Positions 16,618 through 25,378 of a stretch of 64,000 nucleotides of DNA are shown in pieces. Every line of letters starts with the position of its first letter. The stretch's first letter is position 1. Location of the stretch: assembly GCF_042678945.1 (NCBI RefSeq), contig NZ_JBHTLM010000002.1, positions 434,001-498,000 of the forward strand, read 5' to 3'. The stretch is from Fontibacillus puldeungensis (GTDB taxonomy: Bacteria; Bacillota; Bacilli; Paenibacillales; Paenibacillaceae). The notes beneath the pieces were generated by a model that ran no database searches, was not told the DNA's origin, and saw only the letters and a program-made list of their open reading frames with translations. Made by a program: the position numbers and the translations under genes.

Positions 16618-17746
16618 CAGCGGGGTGTTCAAAAAAGTGCTCGCCCAGGCGCGGGAGTGGCGGGCGCTTCAGCATGAACCTGCCATGTATCTGTTTACCA
16701 GCCGCAGCGGCGACGAATGGCGCGAGGCGGAGGAGGCGGGCATTCGCATCATTGCCGAAACGTACCGGGGCAAGTTAGGGCGCCAAGCCCGTTTTAAAGT
16801 GCTGCTGGCCAAATTGCGCGCCTGGCAGCCCGATATCGTATACCACCGTTTTGATTTGTATTATCCTTCGCTCCCCCGGCTGCTACGTGAGGTCCCATCG
16901 GTACTGGAAATCAATACGAATGACGTCGCTGAACTGGTGCTGGAGAAGAAAAAAAGCGGTCTTCGCTACGGCTACCATCTCCTGACGCGCCGCCTGGTGC
17001 TGACTGCACCTGCCGGGTTCGTTTTCGTCAGCGGAGAGCTGGCGGAGGCGGCGCCTTTTCGGCGTTTCGTCGAAGGTAAAGCTGTGAAGGTGATCGGCAA
17101 CGGGATTAATCTACAGCAACATGAAACAACTCAAGGGAACACGTTGCCATGGACTGATGCAGAAGCTCATGAAGCAGCGGGCGCCAGCGTGGAGTCATCC
17201 GTTCGCTTCGTATTTATCGGGTCGGCAGGTCAAACCTGGCACGGAGTTGATCAGATTGCCGAGCTTGCCGCGGTTAAACCGGATTGGGGGTTCGATGTAA
17301 TCGGCATGGACCGTTCGGAGCTGGCGCAGCCGGTTCCCGACAACATGCATTTTCACGGCAAGCTGCTGCGCAGCCGCTATCAGCCGCTGCTCGACCAGGC
17401 CGACATCGCGATCGGTACGCTGGCACTGTACCGCAAGGGGATGGAGGAAGCATCCCCGCTAAAAGTTCGTGAGTACTTAGCGAATGGCCTGCCGGTGATT
17501 ACGGCTTATCGGGAGACGGACTTCTCGGAGCCTGTTCCCTTTGTACTGCAGCTTCCCAACGAGCCGGGAAACATGGTCCGCAGCCTCGGAGAAATCGAAC
17601 AATTTGTTCACGCGTGGAAAGGAAGAAGGGTGGAGCGTGAAGATGTCCGCCATCTGGATACCGCGGTGAAGGAGGCGGCTAGAATCGAGTTTATGGAACG
17701 GATAATTACGAGCCGGAAGAGAGGGAGCGAGCCATGTCCGGTCTGA
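16577..17746 (+). CDS. Glycosyltransferase family 4-like protein
   Basis: A 389-residue GT-B fold glycosyltransferase. The N-terminal domain opens with KIAYLIHWNEGPDSGVFKKV, a donor-domain strand VRFVFIGSAGQTWHG lies at about residues 213-227, and a KVREYLANGLPVI segment near 296-308 corresponds to the nucleotide-sugar binding region of GT4 enzymes. The start is TTG at 16577, with GGGAGGGGG eight bases before it, inside the end of the preceding gene. It adds one sugar of the repeat unit; the donor is unknown. It overlaps the polymerase gene by 13 bp. Confidence 0.83.
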   Translation: MKIAYLIHWNEGPDSGVFKKVLAQAREWRALQHEPAMYLFTSRSGDEWREAEEAGIRIIAETYRGKLGRQARFKVLLAKLRAWQPDIVYHRFDLYYPSLPRLLREVPSVLEINTNDVAELVLEKKKSGLRYGYHLLTRRLVLTAPAGFVFVSGELAEAAPFRRFVEGKAVKVIGNGINLQQHETTQGNTLPWTDAEAHEAAGASVESSVRFVFIGSAGQTWHGVDQIAELAAVKPDWGFDVIGMDRSELAQPVPDNMHFHGKLLRSRYQPLLDQADIAIGTLALYRKGMEEASPLKVREYLANGLPVITAYRETDFSEPVPFVLQLPNEPGNMVRSLGEIEQFVHAWKGRRVEREDVRHLDTAVKEAARIEFMERIITSRKRGSEPCPV

Positions 17747-19020
17747 GCTTGGTTTGGCTCGTGCTTTTGGTGGGGACAGCCGTTTTCTTTATTCTGCAGT
17801 GCCTGGTAGTTCTCAAGATGAAGGTGGATGCCGGCTACTTGTTTGCTTTTTGCATTTATTTTGACCTGTTTGGCTATTTTTACAAAATGGTGCTGCCGGG
17901 GCAGGCATTGTTGCTCCTGATCGCAGCGCCGCTGCTACCGGTTGCGGTCGCCCTGCTGCATAAGCCGACTTCCTCGTGGGGGTTCCTGCGAGATCAGGGG
18001 TTTTGGCTGTGGGGAATTTTTCTCGTGTATGCTCTGCTGTCCTTGGCTTGGGCCCCCTCGGAATCGGAAGGCTTGATGAAGGAAATCGTCCTGTTGGCCC
18101 ATGGCGTTGTGCCGGCTATATACATTTACATCGTCTACAAAAAATACGGCCGTTTCTCCTGGAATGTTGTAGCCTGGGCCGGCTTAACCTACGCGATCGC
18201 CCATTTGCTGCTTGGAGTCTACTTGGAGGAATATCCCGGCAGACTGACATTGCCCGGCGGCAATCCGATCTTTAACGCCCGGGCTTCGCTTTTGACAGTG
18301 ACCGTTTGCCTGTGGGCTCGGTCCATTCCGCTCCCGGTTCGGGTCATTGCTGCTGGGGCAGCAATGGCGTCGGCGCTGGCTACGCAGTCCCGGGGACCGC
18401 TGGCGGCCTTTCTCATCGCCAATGCCCTCTTTTTCATCGTGTGGGCTGTCCGTAAATATCGGGATAAAAAACAGTCGATCAAGCTGTCGCGTTTTGCGAT
18501 TCCGGCGCTGTTGCTGCTTTTGATGGCAGGTGCCGGCTTTTCAATGTATGGACAGCAGCTTGGCGACTGGGTCGGCGGCAGTCGATTTACGGTGCTTTTC
18601 GACAGGGCTCGGCTCCAGGGGGACGATAATTTTATTGGAAGGGTGGAGTTGCAGCTCAAGGCTGCCGAGAAATTAGATGCATCGCCATTTTTCGGGGCGG
18701 GTCTCGGCGGGGTTACTCCGCCTCTGGCCAGGGATTTCCCGCACAATATCATCGTGGAAATGGCTGCCGAGCTGGGGGTGGTTGGTCTTGCCATGTGGAC
18801 CTTCGCTGTGCTGTTTTCCCTTTGGGCCGCCCTTAGATACGCCACGGTGCTCGCCATTCTGCTGGTACAATGCATCGGCTACGCCATGTTGAGCGGCGAT
18901 TTCGGGTTCAACTACGAATATGTGGTGATGGCCTTTGTTGCGCTGGCACTGCTGCCGGAGAGAATCGGGAAAGGAGTCGCTACAAGCCATGAAAATATTG
19001 TTTCTTATCACCGGGTTTGA
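17734..19020 (+). CDS. O-antigen ligase/polymerase-like membrane protein (Wzy type)
   Basis: A polytopic 428-residue protein with about 10-12 hydrophobic segments and the Wzy_C/O-antigen ligase signature region: a large external loop ending in FFGAGLGGVTPPLARDFPHNIIVEMAAELGVVGLA (about residues 320-355), with the conserved H-N and E-x-G patterns. In this operon it is the best candidate for the polymerase that joins repeat units outside the membrane, working with the flippase at 13705 and the chain-length protein at 8795. It overlaps genes at both ends. Confidence 0.87.
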   Translation: MSGLSLVWLVLLVGTAVFFILQCLVVLKMKVDAGYLFAFCIYFDLFGYFYKMVLPGQALLLLIAAPLLPVAVALLHKPTSSWGFLRDQGFWLWGIFLVYALLSLAWAPSESEGLMKEIVLLAHGVVPAIYIYIVYKKYGRFSWNVVAWAGLTYAIAHLLLGVYLEEYPGRLTLPGGNPIFNARASLLTVTVCLWARSIPLPVRVIAAGAAMASALATQSRGPLAAFLIANALFFIVWAVRKYRDKKQSIKLSRFAIPALLLLLMAGAGFSMYGQQLGDWVGGSRFTVLFDRARLQGDDNFIGRVELQLKAAEKLDASPFFGAGLGGVTPPLARDFPHNIIVEMAAELGVVGLAMWTFAVLFSLWAALRYATVLAILLVQCIGYAMLSGDFGFNYEYVVMAFVALALLPERIGKGVATSHENIVSYHRV

Positions 19021-20158
19021 TTACGCGGGGGCGGAGAGTCAGGTAGTGCTGCTATGCCGGGATTTGCGGGCCAGAAACTGCGAGATCAGGCTGGTCACGA
19101 TGATTCCGCCGGTGGCCTATTTAGATGAGCTGCGGGAGATGGGGGTCGAGGTGCAAAGCCTAGGCATGCAAAAGGGCGTCCCCGATCCCCGGGCGATTTT
19201 TCGGCTGGCCCGCATCATTCGGGAGATGAGGCCGGATGTCGTTCACAGTCATCTGGTCCATGCCAATTTGCTGGCTCGGGTTACTCGCCTGTTTGTGAAA
19301 ATTCCGTTCTTGATTTGTACCGCCCACAGTATAAATGAAGGTGGAAGAGTGCGGGAGTGGCTGTACCGCCTCAGCGATCCGCTTGGTGATTTGCTGACGA
19401 ATGTCAGCCGGGAAGCTGTAGACCGGTATATCTCCCTAAAAATAGCGCCCGCCCGCAAAATCAAATTGATCACGAACGGCGTGAATTTGGAACAGTTTGG
19501 CGGAGGCGGGGATAGGCGCAGCAAGATACGCGACAGGCTCGACCTAGCTGCAGGTCCGGGACGGGAGGCTGAGCCGTTCATGTGGCTGGCCGCCGGCCGT
19601 TTTGTCCCGGAGAAAGACTACCCGGTCATGATTCACGCTTTTGCCGAGGTGCTGAGGAAATACCCGAACAGCCGGCTGTTCATCGCCGGGATCGGTCCTG
19701 AGTTGCCGCTCATAGAGCGGCGGACAGTAGAGCTCGAAATACAGGAAAAGGTGCATTTCCTGGGAATCCGCACCGACATTTCCGAGCTAATGAGCGCTGC
19801 TGATGGTTTTGTGCTGTCCTCCAAGTGGGAGGGTTTGCCCATCGTATTATTGGAAGCCTCCGCCAGTCGTCTGCCGATTATCGCCACCCGGGTCGGCGGG
19901 AATGAGGAGGTCGTTCTGGACGGGGTGAATGGATATGTGACGGAGCCCGAAAATCATCATGCGCTCGCCCGTTCCATGGAGCGGCTTATGGTATTGACGT
20001 CCGAGGAGCGCCTTAGCATGGGAGAGCACGGGCGGGAGCATGTCATGGAGCATTATGAAATCGGGCGTGTTGCTCAGAAATGGGCCGACATTTACGGGCA
20101 GGCGTGCGGTCGGGAGCTGCCGGCGGCGTTGCTGCGAAACGGGGTGCAGGAAGGATGA
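18989..20158 (+). CDS. Glycosyltransferase family 4
   Basis: A 389-residue GT4 enzyme with N-terminal KILFLITGFDYAGAESQVV, a central VHSHLVHANLLAR, and the donor-binding SKWEGLPIVLLEASASRLPII motif near residues 270-290 with the E-x7-E pattern. It adds a sugar to the lipid-linked repeat unit at the inner face of the membrane. The ATG at 18989 lies inside the end of the polymerase gene (32-bp overlap). The stop overlaps the start of the next gene by ATGA. Confidence 0.88.
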   Translation: MKILFLITGFDYAGAESQVVLLCRDLRARNCEIRLVTMIPPVAYLDELREMGVEVQSLGMQKGVPDPRAIFRLARIIREMRPDVVHSHLVHANLLARVTRLFVKIPFLICTAHSINEGGRVREWLYRLSDPLGDLLTNVSREAVDRYISLKIAPARKIKLITNGVNLEQFGGGGDRRSKIRDRLDLAAGPGREAEPFMWLAAGRFVPEKDYPVMIHAFAEVLRKYPNSRLFIAGIGPELPLIERRTVELEIQEKVHFLGIRTDISELMSAADGFVLSSKWEGLPIVLLEASASRLPIIATRVGGNEEVVLDGVNGYVTEPENHHALARSMERLMVLTSEERLSMGEHGREHVMEHYEIGRVAQKWADIYGQACGRELPAALLRNGVQEG

Positions 20159-21363
20159 AGGGAAAAGCGGCCTACGTCGCTACCGTTTACTCGCATTTGG
20201 CGGTGTTTCACCTTCCGTTTATGCATGACTTGCGTGCGCGCGGCTATGAGGTCCACGCTTACGCTGCGCCGGATCACTGCCGCGAAGAGGTGGAGAAGGA
20301 CGGCTTCACCTGCCGCGATCTTCCGTTCAGCCGCAGTCCGCTGGCTATCGGAAATGTGAAGGCGTTGTTTGATCTGATGAAGTGGTTGAAGCGCGAGCGT
20401 TATGAATTCATCCATGTACATACCCCCAATGCGAGCGTGGTCTGTCGCCTGGCGGCGGCCTTGACCGGAAGCGGTAATGTCGTGTACACCGCTCATGGGT
20501 TTCACTTTTACAGCGGGGCCCCATGGCGCAATTGGCTGCTCTATTACCCGATGGAGAGGATGCTGTCGCGGCTTACGGATGTACTGGTGACGATTAACCG
20601 GGAAGATTACGAGCGGGCTGCCGCATTTCCGGTTCGCGGGAAAGTGGTATATGTTCCCGGCGTCGGCGTTGATCTTGCCGCATATGGCAGCAACATTATG
20701 CCGGAGAGCGGAGAATTCACGTCGATACAGCTAAAGAAAGAGCTGGGATTGCAGCCTGATGACTTCGCCATTCTCTGCATCGCAGAACTGAATCGGAACA
20801 AAAATCAGCAGCAACTGATTGAGGCCGTCCGTGAGCTGCGAAGCCGCAGCATCCCAGCCGTCCTGCTTCTGGCCGGAACGGGGGAAGCAGAACCGGAGTA
20901 CCGCCGGCTAGTGGCGGAGCTCGGACTGCAGCAGGAGGTCCGGTTCCTCGGTTTTCGCCGGGATATTCCGCGGCTGCTTCAGGCTGCCGATGTGCTGGGC
21001 CTGCTGTCCCGGCGGGAGGGGCTGCCAAAGGCGCTGCTGGAGGGTCTTGCAGCTGGCAAGCCGCTGGTGGCAACAGATGTGCGGGGCAGCCGGGATCTGG
21101 TTACCGATGGGCACAACGGATACGTTGTCCCGGTCGGAGATACCGGGGCGGCGGATGCATTTGAGAAGCTGTATAAGGATGCGGAACTGCGGCAGCTTAT
21201 GGGCGAGTACAGCCGCGGCCTCGCAGCACAGTATGATTTGATGAGCATCCGGGCGGAAATTAGCAAGATATATATGTCATTGGGAGTTCAGAGTTATGGT
21301 CATGCCCTTTGCGAGGAGCCGAAGGTTTCTGCTGGCGCAGGGGAAAGGAGAGGAAGTATTTGA
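20155..21363 (+). CDS. Glycosyltransferase family 4, EpsD/PglA-like
   Basis: A 402-residue GT4 enzyme. The segment VYTAHGFHFYSGAPWRNWLLYYPMER (about residues 112-137) is characteristic of the EpsD/PglA/TuaC-like group that acts early on bacillosamine- or hexosamine-primed lipid carriers. The donor motif is SRREGLPKALLEGLAAGKPLV near residue 285-305. The start is ATG 20155, directly after GGAAGG and overlapping the previous stop. It probably adds the second sugar after the initiating transferase encoded next. It overlaps that gene by 4 bp. Confidence 0.87.
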   Translation: MKGKAAYVATVYSHLAVFHLPFMHDLRARGYEVHAYAAPDHCREEVEKDGFTCRDLPFSRSPLAIGNVKALFDLMKWLKRERYEFIHVHTPNASVVCRLAAALTGSGNVVYTAHGFHFYSGAPWRNWLLYYPMERMLSRLTDVLVTINREDYERAAAFPVRGKVVYVPGVGVDLAAYGSNIMPESGEFTSIQLKKELGLQPDDFAILCIAELNRNKNQQQLIEAVRELRSRSIPAVLLLAGTGEAEPEYRRLVAELGLQQEVRFLGFRRDIPRLLQAADVLGLLSRREGLPKALLEGLAAGKPLVATDVRGSRDLVTDGHNGYVVPVGDTGAADAFEKLYKDAELRQLMGEYSRGLAAQYDLMSIRAEISKIYMSLGVQSYGHALCEEPKVSAGAGERRGSI

Positions 21364-22835
21364 TCAAGCTGTTTCGGAATAACGGGATGAAGGCCGTTTT
21401 GCTGCTGCTGGATGGACTGCTGATCTATTTCAGTTTTTTGCTGGCGTACAGATTCCTTAATCACAGCGGTTCACCAATCACGGAGTGGGATTCATTTCTG
21501 CAAAATATGCCGTGGCTAGCGTTGTTTACAGCAACAACCAATTATTTTTTTAATCTGTATGATTTGGCCGGTCGGAGGAAACCTTCGCAATTTTTGTTCA
21601 ATTTGTTCCTTGCTCAACTGTTTATCGCTGCCGAGCTGATCGTGTATAGCTATTGGATGAGCTCGTTCCGCTTATCCCCAGGCATCTTGTTTGCGGCATT
21701 CCTTATTCAAATGGTATTGTCATTTGGCCTACGTCTGCTGTTATTTTACGCGCAGAGCAAAGGAATCAGCGTAAAACGGACGCTCGCAATCGTCACCCCC
21801 GAAGCCGGAGACCTAGCCACTCTGCAAAAAATGATGCTTGAAGGAAAGCCATGGTTTCGCATTGAGCGAATCTTGCAAGTCGGCGATGTGCGGGCGGAAA
21901 TGCCGGATGGCTGGTGGGTTGGCATCGAAGCCATATGGATTGGTCCGGGCCTGTCCACGTCGGCCAAGGCGGAGTGGGTGCGGCTTGCCGGCCAAAGAAA
22001 TGTGGAGGTCATCATGGTACCGGACTTCTATGAGCTGTATTTGGCGGACGCCGAGCCCCAGCAAATCGATGACCTGCTTGTTTATTCCCTGATGCCGCCG
22101 CAGCTTACGCTGCCGGAGCGCGTGCTCAAGCGCATGTCGGACATCGTGATCTCGCTGCTTCTGCTGCTTATAGCATCGCCGGTCATGCTTATCATGTTTT
22201 TCGTCATTCCTTTAACGTCGAAGGGCAAAGCGCTGTTTGTCCAGGAGCGAATCGGGCTTTCGGAAAAGCCATTTCCCCTGTACAAGTTTCGCAGCATGAT
22301 CGAGAACGCTGAGGCGGCTACCGGACCGGTTCTGGCCGGGAAAGAAGATGCCCGAATTACACGGCTGGGTCAGTTCATTCGAGCGACCCGCATCGATGAG
22401 CTGCCGCAGCTGTTCAATGTGCTTCTAGGACACATGAGTCTGGTCGGACCACGGCCGGAACGGGCCTTTTTCGTTACAAGGTTTAAGGAGGAGCTGCCGC
22501 ACTATACATACCGTTTGCTTGTAAAGCCGGGGTTGACCGGCTATGCCCAAGTTATGGCAGGCTACGCAACGACTCCCTCCGATAAGCTCAGGTATGATCT
22601 GATGTACATCAAAAGATATTCCTTCCTGCTGGATATTCGCATTTTGTTTCAGACGATACGGGTTATTTTGCAGCGGGAACAGGCAAAAGGTGTGGAGCCC
22701 TCTACCGCCAATCCCGCACCTGCTGTGCTGGCTTTGTCCAGCTTAGCTGGAGCTACGCATCTTGCGCATCCGGCTGCGAATTCCCTGGACCCGAATCCCG
22801 CTTCAGCACAAACACTAACCCCATCACAAACTTAA
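21360..22835 (+). CDS. Polyprenyl glycosylphosphotransferase (initiating sugar-phosphate transferase)
   Basis: A membrane protein of about 491 residues, of the WbaP/WcaJ/CpsE type. It has four N-terminal hydrophobic segments, a middle CoA-binding-like domain, a fifth membrane segment (about 256-280), and the catalytic bacterial sugar-transferase domain (FVQERIGLSEKPFPLYKFRSM, later RIDELPQLFNVLLGHMSLVGPRPE). It loads the first sugar-1-phosphate onto undecaprenyl phosphate. The TTG at 21360 after AAAGGAGAGG is the likely start; an ATG at 21387 is possible. The C-terminal 40 residues are Ala/Pro-rich. It is the last gene of the operon and is followed by a terminator. Confidence 0.9.
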   Translation: MIKLFRNNGMKAVLLLLDGLLIYFSFLLAYRFLNHSGSPITEWDSFLQNMPWLALFTATTNYFFNLYDLAGRRKPSQFLFNLFLAQLFIAAELIVYSYWMSSFRLSPGILFAAFLIQMVLSFGLRLLLFYAQSKGISVKRTLAIVTPEAGDLATLQKMMLEGKPWFRIERILQVGDVRAEMPDGWWVGIEAIWIGPGLSTSAKAEWVRLAGQRNVEVIMVPDFYELYLADAEPQQIDDLLVYSLMPPQLTLPERVLKRMSDIVISLLLLLIASPVMLIMFFVIPLTSKGKALFVQERIGLSEKPFPLYKFRSMIENAEAATGPVLAGKEDARITRLGQFIRATRIDELPQLFNVLLGHMSLVGPRPERAFFVTRFKEELPHYTYRLLVKPGLTGYAQVMAGYATTPSDKLRYDLMYIKRYSFLLDIRILFQTIRVILQREQAKGVEPSTANPAPAVLALSSLAGATHLAHPAANSLDPNPASAQTLTPSQT

Positions 22836-22849
22836 GTGAATGGGGTTTT
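22817..22849. terminator. Terminator between EPS operon and convergent beta-helix gene
   Basis: AACCCCAT pairs with ATGGGGTT around a 15-base loop, followed by a short T run (TTTT). It overlaps the last codons of the sugar transferase gene and the end of the convergent gene. Confidence 0.7.
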
Positions 22850-24110
22850 ACTGTTTGCGTTCCTGAATTTGGTTATCTGCGATTTTCCCCGTTCCGGCAA
22901 GGTGACCGGCCGTGGCTGTTTCCGATAAGCGGATTCCCGTCTGCACATATCTAATCGTGTTCTCCTTCACGGTGAATCCGTGAACCGCACCCAGTCGAAT
23001 TCCGCTCGTATTCCGCACCGTGCCGGAGGAACCGCCGGAAATTTGGTTATTTTCAATAACGATTCCGTTCAGAGGGCCAATATCCGCCTCAATCGCCGCA
23101 TAGAAGCTCCCCGTTCCATCGATCGTATTGCCCGATACCGTAACTTGACTCGCGTAAATAGAAATCGCTGAATACATATCCTGCGGAAGCGGATCTTTGG
23201 CAGGTCGTAAATAACGGTTATTGCCGGAGTATGGGTTCACAATATGATTGTCCTTTACAGTGACGCCGGGAGTGGAGATTTTGATTCCCCGTTTCGCCGT
23301 ATGGTGTATGAAGTTGCCTTCGATCACGGATTCGGATAAATGAGCGTCGGCCGGAGGTTTGTCGAAGTAAATCCCATCGGCATCCTCTCGCGGCGTGATA
23401 TGGGAAATTTCGTTGCCGATGATACGAACGAAGCGGGCGATATTTTTCCCCGGCTCGCTCCACACCATGATTCCTCTGGCTACGGGCTGTCCATGAGACG
23501 CAGAAATTTGCGTGATCGTGCAGCCTGAAATCGTTATTTTCGACGTATTTCCATAAATCATAATGCCCGAGACGACCGCGGAATAAAGCGAGCTTTCCGG
23601 GTTTTCGGACTGGCTTAAATCGCGGATGACGCTGTTTCTGATTTCTACATCGTAAGACCCGGTATGCACATTGATGCCGCGTGTTAAACGATGTCCGCCG
23701 TCAATGACGATCCCGTCTATACGGATATGCCTTCCGGACGCCGCAACAGCCTCAAAGCCGTTCCGGACTCCGGTCAGACTCCGGAACTTTAGCACGGGCT
23801 TGCCTTGCCCCCGGATGGAAACACCGCTGTATAGGGGCAACGGTTCGTCCAGCCTTAAAGAATAGGTTCCGGGCGGCACAATCACCTCGGCACCGTGTCC
23901 GGCATCAGCCGCTTGCCGCAGCACCTTCAAGAAGACATCCGTATCGTCATTGACCCCATCGCCCTTCGCTCCGGCTTTTTTTACATCAAGCACCCATTTG
24001 CTCTGGAAGAGGGGCGAATGCTGGAGAAGCACGAAGGCGACGATAGCAGCGCATACAAGAAGGGCGCAGGTCAGCCAGAAGGTTCGGTGTTTCTTTTGAA
24101 AAATACCCAT
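22848..24110 (-). CDS. Membrane-anchored parallel beta-helix protein (pectate-lyase-3 type)
   Basis: A 420-residue protein with an N-terminal membrane anchor (about residues 10-29) and the same beta-helix architecture as the protein at 6317: KKAGAKGDGVNDDTDVF, VVSGIMIYGNT, DADGIY, DMYSAISIY, GSFYAAIE. It would face the outside of the membrane, where it could cut or epimerise the finished EPS or help its release. It is the second gene of a two-gene unit with the LCP protein, 4 bp downstream of it, on the strand opposite to the EPS operon. The catalytic residues are not certain. Confidence 0.85.
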   Translation of the reverse strand: MGIFQKKHRTFWLTCALLVCAAIVAFVLLQHSPLFQSKWVLDVKKAGAKGDGVNDDTDVFLKVLRQAADAGHGAEVIVPPGTYSLRLDEPLPLYSGVSIRGQGKPVLKFRSLTGVRNGFEAVAASGRHIRIDGIVIDGGHRLTRGINVHTGSYDVEIRNSVIRDLSQSENPESSLYSAVVSGIMIYGNTSKITISGCTITQISASHGQPVARGIMVWSEPGKNIARFVRIIGNEISHITPREDADGIYFDKPPADAHLSESVIEGNFIHHTAKRGIKISTPGVTVKDNHIVNPYSGNNRYLRPAKDPLPQDMYSAISIYASQVTVSGNTIDGTGSFYAAIEADIGPLNGIVIENNQISGGSSGTVRNTSGIRLGAVHGFTVKENTIRYVQTGIRLSETATAGHLAGTGKIADNQIQERKQ

Positions 24111-24114
24111 TGCA

Positions 24115-25167
24115 TTAATCCCCCAGCAATTGCTCGGACACGGAGGACCAAGCCGTTAAATCCGGCATCCAGTAATAGAGCTCGGCTTTTACTAGCGGAT
24201 CATAAGCCTTGCCGCTGCTCCCCGGAAATTGGGCATAGGTTATTTCTCCGGCATCGACGTCCTTGGCCATCCAGGCGAGGCTAATCATATCGGATTTGGA
24301 CAGATTGGTATCGAGAATATCTTCCTTTACCTGGTCGATCAGGGCAGGAATCTGCGCCAGATTGCCCGGCTTGAGCAGCTTTTGGACGATCGCCTTCAGA
24401 ACAAGCGCTTGGTTCTCCTGGCGACCGCTGTCCCCCTCCGGTAGAGACTTGCGCTCACGGGCAAAATGGAGCGTCGTTCTCCCGTCCCAATGCTGTTTTC
24501 CGGCAGGCAGCGTGAGGTGGTCATAAGTAAGCTTAACGGGGACATCGAGCTCGACGTCCAAGCCCCCGATGGTGTCGATGAAGTGCTCAAACCCTTCAAA
24601 ATTGGTTTTTACGTAGTAGTTGATCGTACAGCCGCATAAGTCGCTGACCGCCTGAATCGCTGCCGTGGTACCGGAGTGAACGCCTTTTCCTTTCATTTCT
24701 CCGAGCGCATGGGCATGGTTAATTTTGGTGAGGCCGATTCCCGGCAGATTGACCCGTGTATCCCTGGGAATTGAGACGAGGCGAACCGTTTGATTGGCCG
24801 GATTGACGTGGACAAGCATAAGCACGTCGGTACGCGAGGCTTCTTCGGCTCTGGCATCGACAGCCAGCAGAAGCATATTAAAGCTTCCCTTGGCGCCTTG
24901 AATTTCTTTAAGCTTGCCGTCAGCTGTATCACGGGGGGAAGGAGCGGCTAGTCCGTTGTTGGGGCTAACCCCGTTCTTAATGGCCTGCTTTTTCGAACTC
25001 TGCCTGTTCCCACTCAAATCCGAGGTGTACGTTGGCTTGGCGAGTACAGGAATATCGGCGCTGCTAAAATGGCGTGAGGGCTCAAATCGAAAGTACAGCC
25101 ACAAGGCGCATACCGTTAGGACGAGCAATAGGGAGACCGGAATAACAATTTTTTTGGGTATTTTCAT
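24115..25167 (-). CDS. LytR-CpsA-Psr (LCP) family protein
   Basis: A 350-residue membrane-anchored protein (hydrophobic segment about residues 7-24) with the LCP domain: FNMLLLAVDAR, RTDVLMLVHVNP, VSIPRDTRVNLPG (about residues 93-142), then the GGLDVELD region. LCP enzymes transfer undecaprenyl-pyrophosphate-linked glycopolymers to peptidoglycan, so this protein probably attaches the EPS or another glycopolymer to the wall. The ATG at 25167 is preferred, with CGGAG eight bases upstream; a GTG three codons earlier overlaps that site. The downstream beta-helix gene follows after 4 bp. Confidence 0.9.
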   Translation of the reverse strand: MKIPKKIVIPVSLLLVLTVCALWLYFRFEPSRHFSSADIPVLAKPTYTSDLSGNRQSSKKQAIKNGVSPNNGLAAPSPRDTADGKLKEIQGAKGSFNMLLLAVDARAEEASRTDVLMLVHVNPANQTVRLVSIPRDTRVNLPGIGLTKINHAHALGEMKGKGVHSGTTAAIQAVSDLCGCTINYYVKTNFEGFEHFIDTIGGLDVELDVPVKLTYDHLTLPAGKQHWDGRTTLHFARERKSLPEGDSGRQENQALVLKAIVQKLLKPGNLAQIPALIDQVKEDILDTNLSKSDMISLAWMAKDVDAGEITYAQFPGSSGKAYDPLVKAELYYWMPDLTAWSSVSEQLLGD

Positions 25168-25378
25168 ATTTTCCACTCCGTCACATTGATTCTGATTCCG
25201 ACCTTTTAAAGTGTTTCATAGCAGTATATTCGTGGCGACCGGACACTATGCAATGTGCGACATTTCAGAAATGTTTTCAAATATTCAACTCCCCCAAGTA
25301 TATTCAGGCCAAACCTGACATAAGGTGTTGAGATGACGAATTCATTGTAAAATAGTGGAAATGGGAGAGGCGAAAGAG

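Noticed and set aside
25328..25353. Promoter TTGAGA ... TAAAAT before the epimerase gene
   Set aside because: The spacer is only 14 bp, and a shifted -35 box has poor agreement.
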